The notes below the pieces were generated by a model, which did no database searches, was not told the origin of the DNA, and was given only the letters and a program-made list of their open reading frames with translations. From JBNNGK01 sp050268245 (lineage in GTDB: Bacteria; Pseudomonadota; Gammaproteobacteria; Enterobacterales; Enterobacteriaceae), in the NCBI RefSeq assembly GCF_050268245.1, contig NZ_JBNNGK010000002.1, positions 62,001 through 126,000 of the forward strand: DNA of 64,000 nucleotides, read 5' to 3'. Of this stretch, positions 36,597-46,422 are shown piece by piece. The position numbers were made by a program, and so were the translations under genes. The number at the start of each line of letters is the position of its first letter. The first letter of the stretch is position 1.

Positions 36597-37328
36597 ATGA
36601 ATAAAAAGATAAAAAGGTTGTTTTATCGTGGGGTGATTTTGCTTGTCGGCGGGTATTTACCTATCGCCCCGGCGGTTCAGCATGGGGGGGTTAGCCTTAC
36701 CCCTACCCGGTTGATCTTCCAGGCATCGGATACGGCGCAAAGCCTGACGATTAAAAATCAGGATGAGAAAACCTATTTGATTCAGGCCGGTAGCCAAATT
36801 TCGCCGGACAATATCCAGCCTGCCCCCTTTATCGTCACGCCGCCGTTATTTCGGCTAGAACCGGGGAGCAAAAACAGTCTGCGGGTTTTGCGCAGCGGGA
36901 ACACCGTCCTGCCGGACGATCGTGAATCGGTATTTTATCTTTCTGCGTTGGCGATACCCGCGGGTGAAATAGAAGAGGCGCAATCAAAGAACGGTATTCA
37001 ACTGTCAATGGGGTTTCGTTTTTATATCAAGTTGCTTTATCGCCCAGCAGGGTTAGCCATGACGGCAGAAGAGGCGGGCTGTCGATTACGGTTGAAACAG
37101 CGAGGGAACAACGTGCAAGTTGTGAACCCAACGCCGTACGCCTTAACGCTGGCAACGCTAGCATTCGACGAACGAGCCATTGACCTCGATCGCTGGCCGG
37201 CCATGATCGCCCCCTTCACTCAACAAGATTACCCAGCCCCGCAGCGTGTGGTGAAAGGGCAGTGGCAAGTGGTTACCGATTACGGCGGCATTTCAACCTT
37301 TTGTCGGCAGGCGATGGCCCAGGACTAA
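36597..37328 (+). CDS. Periplasmic pilus chaperone B (operon 2)
   Basis: 243 residues. Signal peptide, VSLTPTRLIFQASDT with the conserved arginine, LPDDRESVFYLSALAIP, IKLLYRPAGL and VVNPTPYALTL. Related to but distinct from chaperones A and C. Five bases after the minor subunit gene. A G7 run near residue 27 lies just after the signal peptide. Confidence 0.9.
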   Translation: MNKKIKRLFYRGVILLVGGYLPIAPAVQHGGVSLTPTRLIFQASDTAQSLTIKNQDEKTYLIQAGSQISPDNIQPAPFIVTPPLFRLEPGSKNSLRVLRSGNTVLPDDRESVFYLSALAIPAGEIEEAQSKNGIQLSMGFRFYIKLLYRPAGLAMTAEEAGCRLRLKQRGNNVQVVNPTPYALTLATLAFDERAIDLDRWPAMIAPFTQQDYPAPQRVVKGQWQVVTDYGGISTFCRQAMAQD

Positions 37329-37337
37329 GGACGATTT

Positions 37338-38084
37338 ATGAAGAAACTTATGATGCTGTGGCTGTTGGGCGCCTCGCTGGCCAGCAGCGGTGCGGTAGCG
37401 AACCAGAAGGAAGAACCTCAAGGCATCTCTTTTTATGTACTGCGGGTGATCTTTCCGGAGAAAGAGAAGAAAGGGGTGACGCTAACGGCCAATAACAAGA
37501 CGCAAAATGTCTATTTGATGCAGTCGTGGATCCAGCCCGTTGATGTTAAGACTGGCGGCGTGCTGCCGCATGATGGGCAAACGCCGATGCCGTTTATTGT
37601 TACGCCACCCTTGCAGCGGCTTGACCCTGGTGATGCCTTGACGCTGCGTATACGCCGTACTCAGGTTGCCTTGCCTGAGGATCGCGAATCGGTTTTTTTT
37701 ATTTCGTTAAAAGCTATTCCGTTACAGCAGGGGCAAGAGCAGAGCACCGTCTCACAACAGCTGACCTTAACCGTAGTGAGCAACCTGAAATTGTTTTATC
37801 GGCCGAAAAGTCTGGAGCCACGCGCGGTGGCTGAGGTTGCCCATCAATTACGCTTTCGGCGAGAGGGCCAGAGGTTAATCGCTGAAAACCCCACACCCTA
37901 TTGGCTGACGTTTTCCCGTTTAAAGATTGGAAATGACTTGCTGGATAAAGCGCGTTTACGCGTGATGGTGCCGCCAAAGGGGCAACAAGCTTATGTCTTG
38001 CCAGATCAAGCCGCCGGTGAGGTGAGCTGGCAACTGATTGATGAAGACGGCTGGGATACGCCGTGGCAACGTCAGGCCCTGTAA
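37338..38084 (+). CDS. Periplasmic pilus chaperone C (operon 2)
   Basis: 248 residues. Signal peptide, ISFYVLRVIFPEKEKKG with the conserved arginine, LPEDRESVFFISLKAIP, LKLFYRPKSL and IAENPTPYWLTF. Third chaperone of the operon, directly before the usher. Nine bases after chaperone B with its own ribosome site. Confidence 0.9.
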   Translation: MKKLMMLWLLGASLASSGAVANQKEEPQGISFYVLRVIFPEKEKKGVTLTANNKTQNVYLMQSWIQPVDVKTGGVLPHDGQTPMPFIVTPPLQRLDPGDALTLRIRRTQVALPEDRESVFFISLKAIPLQQGQEQSTVSQQLTLTVVSNLKLFYRPKSLEPRAVAEVAHQLRFRREGQRLIAENPTPYWLTFSRLKIGNDLLDKARLRVMVPPKGQQAYVLPDQAAGEVSWQLIDEDGWDTPWQRQAL

Positions 38085-38123
38085 CTCATAAACTGGGGCC
38101 CAAAATGATAAGGACATAGAACC

Positions 38124-40754
38124 ATGACAAGGACACTTTCAGCGTGTGGCGCTGATATTTTTACCGTTAAAACCAGCTCAAGGCTAATCGGCTTGAGCGT
38201 ATTGATTATAAGCGGTGTATTACCCGCTTGGGGGCGGGATTATTTTGATCCGGGTCTGTTGCGGATTAATGGCCAGCAGGGTGCGCAGTCCGTTGATTTG
38301 AGCCAGTTTGAAACTGCCGGCCAAATAGCGGAGGGTAAATATTTGGTGAGCGTGTTTGTTAACCAAAGCGATCGTGGGCAACACACATTGGTTTTCCAAA
38401 AAAATGCGCAGGGCGCATTAACCCCAGCTTTGACACCTGAGTTTTTGCATTATGTCGGCGTTAATACCGAATCGCTACCCGCGTTTAAGAACCTGCCGCG
38501 GGATGTGCCGGTTGATAATCTGAAAACGCGGATCCCGCAGGCACAAATAAAATTTGATTTTTCCCAGCTACGGCTTGAATTGAGCATTCCACAAATCGCC
38601 ATGCAGCCGAAAATAGGCGGCTATGTTGATCCTGCTTTATGGGACGATGGTATGCCTTCTTTGTTGTTCAACTATACCTTAAACGGCAATCGCAATTGGC
38701 AGGATGCACGGCAAAGTGACTGGAAAGGTCAGCAAACTAGCATTTTTGCTAACGTGCGAAGTGGTTTCAATGTTGGTCCTTGGCGGCTGCGCAGCGATGT
38801 AACTTATACACAAAATGAATACCAAAGCGCGGGTCAACGCCGGCAGAGGCTGCATAACACCCAGTTTATGAATACCTATATTCAGCGTGATATTCGGCCA
38901 TGGCGTTCAGAAATATTGGCAGGTGAAAATGCGACCGGTAATGAGGTGTTCGACAGCATTCCCTTTCGCGGCGTAAAGCTGAATTCCAGTGAGCCCATGC
39001 TGCCCAATAGCCTGCGAGGATTCGCCCCGATCGTTTCAGGTATTGCCGAATCCAATGCCCGGGTGTCGATCAGCCAGAATGGTAATGTTATTTACCAGAC
39101 TTATGTTGCTCCAGGCCCTTTTACCATTAGCGATCTTTACCAAACCGGTTTGGCGGGTGATTTGACGGTCACTATCACTGAATCGGATGGTCGGGTTCGT
39201 ACGCAGACGATTGCATATTCATCATTGCCGACCATGCTGCGGCCGGGGGCGCTAAAGTACGAACTTACCACGGGGCGTTATCACGGCGGTGTGACTGATG
39301 GCTCGCAGAAGCTGACGTTTGGCTTGGGGACACTGATTTATGGTTTGCCCCACAATGTGACGCTCTATGGCGGCGGATTGCTCGCGAAAGACTACTTCTC
39401 TGCGGTCGTGGGCAGTGGCGTATCACTGGGTAATTTTGGCGCAATATCGGCGGATATAACCGCAGCGAATGCTAAGTTGCGTCATCGGTCATCGCGTGAA
39501 CAGGGAGCATCCTATCGTTTGCGCTATGCCAAAAGCTTGCTCAGTACCGGAACGGCGATCGACTTGGCGGCGTATCGTTATTCAACGCGCAATTACTACA
39601 GTTTTTCAGACGTTAATAATTTGGGGTATCAGCTCAGTGAGGGGCAGGTGCCTTGGGCGCTAGACCGTCGCCGCAGTAGTTTTCAAATGCGTATTAGTCA
39701 GGAAATGGGGGAGTGGGGGGCTCTCTATTTATCCTCTTCCCGTGATGATTATTGGGGCAGAAAACAGGTGAATAATACCCTGTCTGCCGGTTTTAACGGC
39801 AGTATTGGCAGCATCAGCTACGGCCTCGCTTATAGCATCGACCGCGTGAAAGGGGATGGCAACTGGCCGGAAAATCGGCAGTTATCCATGAATGTTCAGG
39901 TGCCATTGAGTCTGTTCAGCCACTCTGAGGTGGCGCGTAACAGCTACGCTAGCTACCAAATGACCCACAGCAATGGCGGTGGTGTACAACAGCAGGCTGG
40001 CATTAACGGCAGTGCACTTGACAACCGATTGTCTTACAGCGCGATGCAGGGGTGGACGAATGGAAACACCGGTGACAATGGTGCCAGCAGCACCCTGAAT
40101 CTGGGTTATCAGGGTAGCCAGGGCGCGATCAATATGGGCTATAGCCATGCAGCACAGTACCGCTCATTGCATGTGGGCGCGAGCGGTGGGCTAGTGATAC
40201 ATCCACAAGGTGCCACGCTGAGTCAGACGTTAGGTAGCTCGGTGGCCTTAATCCGCGCACCGGGTGCTGTTGGCACTACGGTGATGAATGGCAATACTCA
40301 GATTGATAGTCGGGGATATGCGGTGGTGCCGTATTTGTCGGATTACCAGAAGAACAACATCATTCTGAACCCAGCGACGTTGCCTGATGATGTGGATATT
40401 ACCCAATCAAGCATCGATGTTTATCCCACCAAGGGGGCTGTGGTAATGGCTAATTTTGCTACCCGTGTAGGCTTGCAGGCATTGATTACGTTACGCCTGG
40501 ATGATGGGGTCGTTCCCTTCGGGGCGGTGGTCGCACTGGCAGAGCCCCAAGATGGTGAGGAGATCGCGAGTATTGTTGGGGATGCGGGCCAGTCCTATCT
40601 GGGCGGGTTGCCGGAATCCGGACATTTAACGGTGAAATGGGGCAAATCGCCAGATCAGCAGTGTCTGGCTGCATTCCAGTTGGCGGGGGTGATCGTTTCT
40701 GAAAATAATCCGATCCGGCAATTGACCGTTGCCTGTGAAAAAAAACATAAATAA
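38124..40754 (+). CDS. Outer-membrane usher (operon 2)
   Basis: 876 residues. Signal peptide, N-terminal domain (DYFDPGLLRINGQQGAQSVDL), the barrel/plug block AGENATGNEVFDSIPFRGVK and PNSLRGFAPIVSGIAESNA, and two C-terminal domains with a late cysteine pair (QQCLAAF, TVACEKK). FimD/PapC superfamily. Not closely similar to the operon 1 usher. Confidence 0.93.
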   Translation: MTRTLSACGADIFTVKTSSRLIGLSVLIISGVLPAWGRDYFDPGLLRINGQQGAQSVDLSQFETAGQIAEGKYLVSVFVNQSDRGQHTLVFQKNAQGALTPALTPEFLHYVGVNTESLPAFKNLPRDVPVDNLKTRIPQAQIKFDFSQLRLELSIPQIAMQPKIGGYVDPALWDDGMPSLLFNYTLNGNRNWQDARQSDWKGQQTSIFANVRSGFNVGPWRLRSDVTYTQNEYQSAGQRRQRLHNTQFMNTYIQRDIRPWRSEILAGENATGNEVFDSIPFRGVKLNSSEPMLPNSLRGFAPIVSGIAESNARVSISQNGNVIYQTYVAPGPFTISDLYQTGLAGDLTVTITESDGRVRTQTIAYSSLPTMLRPGALKYELTTGRYHGGVTDGSQKLTFGLGTLIYGLPHNVTLYGGGLLAKDYFSAVVGSGVSLGNFGAISADITAANAKLRHRSSREQGASYRLRYAKSLLSTGTAIDLAAYRYSTRNYYSFSDVNNLGYQLSEGQVPWALDRRRSSFQMRISQEMGEWGALYLSSSRDDYWGRKQVNNTLSAGFNGSIGSISYGLAYSIDRVKGDGNWPENRQLSMNVQVPLSLFSHSEVARNSYASYQMTHSNGGGVQQQAGINGSALDNRLSYSAMQGWTNGNTGDNGASSTLNLGYQGSQGAINMGYSHAAQYRSLHVGASGGLVIHPQGATLSQTLGSSVALIRAPGAVGTTVMNGNTQIDSRGYAVVPYLSDYQKNNIILNPATLPDDVDITQSSIDVYPTKGAVVMANFATRVGLQALITLRLDDGVVPFGAVVALAEPQDGEEIASIVGDAGQSYLGGLPESGHLTVKWGKSPDQQCLAAFQLAGVIVSENNPIRQLTVACEKKHK

Positions 40755-40795
40755 TCCATGTGAATAACATGTTTTATCAAAAGGGAGGTGGGAAG

Positions 40796-41911
40796 ATGCA
40801 ATCAGGGAAAATGTGCTTATGGCGCCGCGTAACAGAGCGTGTTTTTATTACGCTACTGGCTATATGTGCTTCTGCACAAGGGGAAACAGCCACGGTGATC
40901 ACTATAGGTAAAGGGTCGGGGGTGGTTTGGGAGGGGTTGCCATTCCATGTCAACTTGTCGGGCGATTTTGACCAATTGGGAATGAGATTAATGTATGGCG
41001 TCGCCGCTATCTCTAACTCTAACTCCCGTTGTATGAAAACCACGACTCCTTCGTTAACGCAGGTGCAAGGGCATTGGGGGATAAAAATTGCTGAGGGTGT
41101 CGCTTTGGTACCACGAGCTACAGTATCTGCGGTTTATGGCCATCGGGGAAAACCTGAAGTGTTGACGGGGAGCCTGGGCTTACCCAGTTCAACAGCAACA
41201 ACCTCGAACGGTGATACCATTGTGAGCCCAAATAGTGAAGGCTACGTTTGGTGTTTGACCCCGCGCAATGCGGGTTCCTCGTCTTTTTACGATAAAGACC
41301 GGCAGGTGACAGCCGAGGGGGGGGGGACCATTGTCACCAATGGTAATCAAAAAGATGGGACGACCAAGCTACCGCCTATGTATTTTGCAAGTTTCACTGA
41401 AGGGGGGGTAAAAGGAGACCGCTCACAATCCATTTTGCCGAGTGATATTCAACTGAGAATATCGTCGTTGGAGTGTTATGTTACAACGGATGCTAATGTC
41501 GATTTTGGCTATGTGGAACGCAATGTGGAGCCTGGAGCCGAGTTGGCAAAGCAAGTGAAAACGATGGTGACGAACTGCACGCAAAACAGCAATATGATTA
41601 ACGCAAATGTGAATGTTCAATTCCGTGCACTTTCAGGATTGTTTGATGGCGATAAAAATAAATTGTCGCTAAACCAGGGGGGCGGTTATATCACCGGTGA
41701 AATCGATAACGCAGTGACTGGCAGCGGTGCCTGCAATACAAATAATGGTATCTCTTTCGACAGTACCCCGTTTAAAGTGGGTCATATTACGAGTGGCGAA
41801 TCAAGCTCCAGCCATTCGAACCAAATAACATGGCGATTATGCTCCGGTGGGGAAACGTTACCCATGGGGACGGTTCGCGCTTCAACAGAAATGATGGTGA
41901 CGTTTAATTGA
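40796..41911 (+). CDS. Putative tip adhesin with a G10 tract (operon 2)
   Basis: 371 residues from the ATG at 40796 (GGGAGG 7 bases upstream; a GTG at 40760 is possible). Signal peptide ending ASAQG, an N-terminal receptor-type domain (about 30-215, no similarity recognised) and a C-terminal pilin domain (about 220-371: LECYVTTDANVDFGYV, VTNCTQN, closing RASTEMMVTFN). Last gene of operon 2, as expected for an adhesin. The coding sequence contains G10 at 41317-41326 and G7 near 41403. Confidence 0.78.
   Translation: MQSGKMCLWRRVTERVFITLLAICASAQGETATVITIGKGSGVVWEGLPFHVNLSGDFDQLGMRLMYGVAAISNSNSRCMKTTTPSLTQVQGHWGIKIAEGVALVPRATVSAVYGHRGKPEVLTGSLGLPSSTATTSNGDTIVSPNSEGYVWCLTPRNAGSSSFYDKDRQVTAEGGGTIVTNGNQKDGTTKLPPMYFASFTEGGVKGDRSQSILPSDIQLRISSLECYVTTDANVDFGYVERNVEPGAELAKQVKTMVTNCTQNSNMINANVNVQFRALSGLFDGDKNKLSLNQGGGYITGEIDNAVTGSGACNTNNGISFDSTPFKVGHITSGESSSSHSNQITWRLCSGGETLPMGTVRASTEMMVTFN
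41317..41326 (+). repeat. G10 homopolymer inside the operon 2 adhesin gene
   Basis: Ten consecutive G encode three glycines in GAG-GGG-GGG-GGG-ACC, about residue 175. Tracts of this length are prone to slipped-strand changes that would put the gene out of frame and switch the adhesin off. Confidence 0.75.
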
Positions 41912-41923
41912 TATTTTTTAATC

Positions 41924-41962
41924 ATGATGGCATGGCGTAACGTGTCATGCTGTCATTTTTTG
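41924..41962 (+). terminator. Terminator of fimbrial operon 2
   Basis: ATGATGGCATG (41924-41934) pairs with CATGCTGTCAT (41946-41956), 11 bp with two G·U pairs, followed by TTTTTT. Confidence 0.8.
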
Positions 41963-42007
41963 CCTCATTGAGGTGGGGAAGCCCTGGTGTTAATTGTGTA
42001 ATGTTTT

Positions 42008-42574
42008 TTATTTTACTTGCGCATGCTCGCAGTAATATTGTGCGGTAATTATTTTTTTAAAATTTAATAGGTAGAGTGAGTTGTCATTAATGATGCCCGT
42101 TTTTATAAGGGCGCTGTTTTTGTGCTCCAGTACCTTTTTTAATGGTATGCCAAAGTTCAATGATATTTCATCTGTCTTTCTCCCTTTTAATAGTAGCACC
42201 ATGACTTGAATTTCACACAAGCTTAGATCTTCTCGATATTTATTGTTATGAATCTTTATGTGCTGTAATAGATTGATAAGTGTGTGTTTGTCAATTTTTT
42301 TAGAAAAATGATTATGTGACCAAATTACAGATTGGGTTATATGACAAGGTATGTCAAAAACCAATAAAAAATTCGCTCCATCATGCGTTGCCTGCGTTAC
42401 CATATTCTTTATAATTAAATCACAGGTGGTTTCAATGATAACCACATCATCTTTGCTAAATGAGTGATTCGCCCGATCTCTATCAATGACTTCCGCCAAT
42501 ACATTGTGGGATTGCAGCAATGCAACTGCGCCGCTTGAAAAAAAATTATCTTCACAGAAAAAATATATGGTCAT
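42008..42574 (-). CDS. LuxR-like helix-turn-helix regulator
   Basis: 188 residues. The N-terminal half looks like a degenerate receiver-type fold (YFFCEDNFFSSGAVALLQ, then DDVVIIETT). The C-terminal LuxR-type region is recognisable but divergent (LSLCEIQVMVLLLKGRKTDE, then KVLEHKNSALIKTGI). AT-rich, faces operon 2 convergently. Probably a fimbrial regulator; distinct from the LuxR-type gene at 31466. Confidence 0.7.
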   Translation of the reverse strand: MTIYFFCEDNFFSSGAVALLQSHNVLAEVIDRDRANHSFSKDDVVIIETTCDLIIKNMVTQATHDGANFLLVFDIPCHITQSVIWSHNHFSKKIDKHTLINLLQHIKIHNNKYREDLSLCEIQVMVLLLKGRKTDEISLNFGIPLKKVLEHKNSALIKTGIINDNSLYLLNFKKIITAQYYCEHAQVK

Positions 42575-44238
42575 GATTTTTTAAAATTCCATATTAAACT
42601 ACTTATCCATAATGTTGATGATAATCTGGAAAATAGATTGTTACAAAAAACACTCATGATGAAATTATATCACTGTGTTAATTATATAATTGCAATAGAT
42701 AAATAAAAAATCAATAGAGGAAGGTGATTTTAAGAAACTTCATAATTATACGGGGTGTTTAGATGTAAGGTTTTTTTGGGATGACATTCTATCTATATAG
42801 GCGTGTAGGCTATTAGGAATACTGTGCAAAAAAGTTGATGTTTAGTTTTGATTGTTGTGATTTGCTGTTTTTTTAATATTCATTTCGCTCCTTTTTAGGT
42901 TGGTTTTTAATACAAAAATTTATTTTATTTAGGGTGAGTGCATGATTGACCGCTCTGCAACTCTATGCTTTTTATTGATTAGGGGTTCGCGTTACCTTTT
43001 TTAAGCGCATTTTTTATGGTTTGTAACCTTAAAGTAATGGTGTGGCAAGGTGATTGTTTTTATAAGAAAACGGTCGGGTTGCTGGCTTGTTTTAGTAATC
43101 TTGCGATTATTTTTTTAAATTTATAGTATTTTTATCACAGTGAAGGTGGTTTTGTGGGGCGGGGAGGGTGGAGTTAAGCCTCTAAATGTTATCTATGGCA
43201 CTTTTTCAGTAGATTTTTTAAATCATGGTGATTATTACAGCATGTAAGAGCGGGAAATATATCCATACCTATTTAATGATTGTTATATTGCTATTTCTGG
43301 GTATTATTCGCATGGATTAAAACGAACCGCTTGATAAAGGGCGCGTGGCGTTTTTGATTGTTCACAACAGGCGCGGCACTTACATTTACACTCCATGTAG
43401 CCGTAAGTGTTACCGCTTGGTGTTCAATGACAGCCGGGAAAGACCGGCAACAAATTTTGATGCTACCGTTATCGGATAGCAGTAAGGTTCATACTTTCCA
43501 TTCGGCGTTACATCTACCGCAACAAACTTACCGTGTAATGACACTTCTATACATTCGAATTGCTACTGTTAGCTCACCCGATGATGTTGTGTGTTATTCC
43601 ATTCCTGTAGTGTATTACCCATCCCTGTTATTTTTATCCCGCCTTGTGCGGGATTTTTTTTATCTATTCAGTACACCATGTTTAACCCTGCACCAAGACG
43701 CGGTGTCTGTGCTGGTGCTCCACCCGTAATTGGCCGGCGTTGCAGCGTGGGTTGCCGCGATCTACCTGTCGTCGCATGCCGCTTGTGCTTTATTCTAACG
43801 CTGTAGCGCGTAGGCGAAACAGATCGCTACTGATTTATCACGTTTACCTACAGATATCACGGTGTTTGCTGGGAGCTGACTGAGCGTGAATCTGCTGAGG
43901 AACCACTGACTCTTCTGCAAATTGCGGCTTGTAACCTTAATAATAAAGTGAGTAATGGTTTGTTTCAGATTACAGTGGCTTGCGCTATGCTATTACCATC
44001 AGGCTATTGGTGAAATTTACACAGCTTTTTATTAATGGGGGGGCGGGATGTTTGGTGTAGAACCGCTCCGCGGGGGACGTATCTTAAGATGATTCTGTTA
44101 AATAAGCGTTAATGCACTGAGTGATTTATTTTATCTGGCTTTTTAAGCCACAATCTGGCTTATTTATCTTACTTGTTTCGCTGGGTCATTGAATATGCAC
44201 ACAATTACTTTGGTTATTATGCGCGCGAGGCTCAGACA
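42575..44238. other. 1.6-kb gap with no supportable gene
   Basis: AT-rich to about 43330, then more mixed. A terminator at 43636-43661 implies a plus-strand transcript ending there. A frame at 43358-43729 has no family match, no ribosome site and crosses that terminator, so I do not call it. The segment could contain a small RNA or a decayed fimbrial or regulatory gene. Position 44037-44043 is a G7 run in non-coding sequence. Confidence 0.5.
43636..43661 (+). terminator. Rho-independent terminator without an evident upstream gene
   Basis: ATCCCGC (43636-43642) / GCGGGAT (43648-43654), loop CTTGT, followed by TTTTTTT. It is a strong plus-strand terminator some 1 kb after the nearest upstream gene, which points the other way. 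Confidence 0.8.
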
Positions 44239-45687
44239 ATGAACGCCAGGATAATCTCTAAACATGGTCTGCCGGTTGCCCTTCAACTTATTAACCTTTT
44301 TTTGCTCACCTTCCTGCTTTCCTTGGTTGGAATATTCTCGCGGCCGATAGGTGCGCTGTCTTTATTCTGGCCAGTCAATGCCATTTTGCTTGGACTGTTA
44401 CTGCGCAAACCCACTTATGCCACCCCACTGGGATGGCTGGCGACCTATTTGGGTATGATTTGTGCTGATTTGAGCACGGGGGAGGGGTTAGCGCTGGCGT
44501 TGTGGCTTAACGCTTGTAATATGTCGCTGATTGCTACCGGCTATGTTGTGATGTTGCTGTTGCCGAAGTCTCAGCGGCGAATGGGTAAGCCGCAGGCGAT
44601 TTTGTATCTGTTTTCCGCTAGCCTAGCCGGTGCGGCTGTGGCCTCGACGCTGTCGGTGTTCCGTACCGACAGCCTGTATAATAATACGATGGTCACCGCT
44701 TGGCTGGCATGGTTCACCGAACAGTTTTCCACCACCTTATTAATATTGCCCGTACTGTTGGCCGCGCCGCGGTTGAAACCTTTATTGCAGATGCGGATAA
44801 ACTGGCAATTGAGTGCAAGTTTGCCGCTGTTGGCGCTGATTGGCTCATTGCTCGTCAGCGTATATATCGGTGGACCCGGCGCTATTGCTTTTGCTATTCC
44901 CGCGCTGCTTTGGTGTGCGGTACGCTACCAGTTGTTTACCGTCACGCTGTTGACCTTGTTGACCGGCGTTATTGAGATAAGCAGCATTTCAGCCAATTTG
45001 ATGCTTTATGGCACGCCGGGTACGCACGGTGTGCCATTGGATACGCTGATGTCGGCACGGTTGGGCATCGCCATGTTGGTCATGGGGCCGCTGATTCTGT
45101 CCAGTTCGATTGCGGTCAATCGCAAGTTGATGCGGCGATTAGAGCACAGCGCCAATCATGATTTTCTCACCGGTACGCTAACGCGTAGCGCATTCATGCG
45201 CAAAGCGCGTGAGTTGTTAGCACATAAGCAACGCTCGAAAGAAGCCGTTTCATTGCTGTTGATCGATGTTGATCATTTCAAATTAATTAACGATACCCAC
45301 GGCCATGTGATTGGCGATCGGGTGTTGGCGAATTTGACCCATATTTTGCGCCGTGAATTGCGCCCCGATCAGCTGCTTGGGCGCTCTGGTGGCGAAGAGT
45401 TTGTTATTATGCTGCCACGGGCGCTGGCGGCGCATGCCGTGGCGCTTGGGGAGTATTTACGGCGTCAGGTTGCGAAAGCGGAAATTAACATTGGCGACCA
45501 CAGCCCACTGAAAATGACCATCAGCGTCGGGGTTGCCAGTTTGGCGATGAATGAGGTTAAGCCGCTAGAACAGCTAATTAATATGGCTGATATTGCGTTG
45601 TATCGTGCTAAATCACTGGGCCGCAACCGTGTCGAACCTTTCAATGCCGTTAATGGCACCAGCATCGATCATATTCTGTTTAAATAG
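44239..45687 (+). CDS. MASE1-containing diguanylate cyclase
   Basis: 482 residues from the ATG at 44239 (GAGG 8 bases upstream; an in-frame ATG at 44173 is less likely). Eight or so membrane helices form an N-terminal MASE1 sensor (about 1-300). The C-terminal GGDEF domain (about 315-480) has active-site SGGEEF and LLIDVDHFKLINDTHGH, so it should make cyclic di-GMP from GTP. The inhibitory RxxD site reads RPDQ, so product inhibition may be weak. Close to two fimbrial operons, fitting a role in the switch to surface attachment (inference). Confidence 0.9.
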   Translation: MNARIISKHGLPVALQLINLFLLTFLLSLVGIFSRPIGALSLFWPVNAILLGLLLRKPTYATPLGWLATYLGMICADLSTGEGLALALWLNACNMSLIATGYVVMLLLPKSQRRMGKPQAILYLFSASLAGAAVASTLSVFRTDSLYNNTMVTAWLAWFTEQFSTTLLILPVLLAAPRLKPLLQMRINWQLSASLPLLALIGSLLVSVYIGGPGAIAFAIPALLWCAVRYQLFTVTLLTLLTGVIEISSISANLMLYGTPGTHGVPLDTLMSARLGIAMLVMGPLILSSSIAVNRKLMRRLEHSANHDFLTGTLTRSAFMRKARELLAHKQRSKEAVSLLLIDVDHFKLINDTHGHVIGDRVLANLTHILRRELRPDQLLGRSGGEEFVIMLPRALAAHAVALGEYLRRQVAKAEINIGDHSPLKMTISVGVASLAMNEVKPLEQLINMADIALYRAKSLGRNRVEPFNAVNGTSIDHILFK

Positions 45688-45691
45688 CGGT

Positions 45692-45853
45692 TCAGTTTTG
45701 TTGGGGTTTAAATTTTACGCCGCAATTGGGGCAGATCAGAACCACGTTCTGTTGCAAGCGTGAACATTGTTGATCGGTGACATAGGCACATTTGGGGCAC
45801 GCAATGGGCGTGGTGCGGTTGGTAAAGCCTTTGGCACTGCGCGAGTCAGACAT
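45692..45853 (-). CDS. Small zinc-ribbon protein (YnfU-like)
   Basis: 53 residues from the ATG at 45853. Two CPxC knuckles (CPKC and CPNC, about 20 residues apart) form a zinc ribbon. Similar to small enterobacterial YnfU-type proteins of unknown function. The in-frame ATG 30 bases upstream is less likely. Convergent with the cyclase gene, 4 bases apart. Confidence 0.7.
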   Translation of the reverse strand: MSDSRSAKGFTNRTTPIACPKCAYVTDQQCSRLQQNVVLICPNCGVKFKPQQN

Positions 45854-45939
45854 AACGGTTACCTGTGTGAGGTGAATATCCACGCTAACACAGGTGATTT
45901 AAAATAGCTTTACTGTTTTTCTTTTTCGCGCGCGGGATA

Positions 45940-46422
45940 TTACAGGCGCTTTAGCGCGCTCAGCGTATCATCCATATCGATTTCGTGTTCGGAGAAAGTA
46001 TGGGTGACATTCTGGAAGGTCACGATCGACAGCATACGCAAACTTTGCATGGCTTGCGGCTCTTCTGTGGCTTGTGGACGAATGCGGTTCATCAGTAGCC
46101 CCACCGATAGCACGGTATTTTCTTTATCCACCTCGGCTTTTACCGGTACCTCTTTTGTGAAGGTGTGAAAAGATTTAATGCTGCTGATTTTGATGCGTTC
46201 ATTGGCGATGATGATGTATTTGCTTGGCGCTAATACCTTCACCGCGAAGGCGGATGGCCCTTTGGTGTTGTTGGTGGGTTCGAAGGTTACCGCTGCGTTC
46301 TTCTTAATCAGCTCCGGGTTTTGTACTTTAATCACGTGAAAATAACGATTTTCCCCGTTCTCATCGGTAATAAAGCCGAAGCCTTTGTCTTCAAAAAAAG
46401 TCGTTATCTTGCCGTTCATCAT
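45940..46422 (-). CDS. Cold-shock-domain protein with C-terminal extension
   Basis: 160 residues from the ATG at 46422 (another ATG follows directly, and one at 46431 is possible). Residues 1-70 carry a cold-shock OB fold with FFEDKGFGFITDENGENRYF, in which the RNP1-like KGFGFI is conserved. The following 90 residues are not a known RNA-binding domain to me. Divergent from cspE, with the intervening region shared. Likely RNA-binding; role unknown. Confidence 0.8.
   Translation of the reverse strand: MMNGKITTFFEDKGFGFITDENGENRYFHVIKVQNPELIKKNAAVTFEPTNNTKGPSAFAVKVLAPSKYIIIANERIKISSIKSFHTFTKEVPVKAEVDKENTVLSVGLLMNRIRPQATEEPQAMQSLRMLSIVTFQNVTHTFSEHEIDMDDTLSALKRL

Noticed and set aside
43358..43729. 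Open frame of 123 codons in the 42.6-44.2 kb gap
   Set aside because: Crosses a strong terminator, has no ribosome site and no family match.
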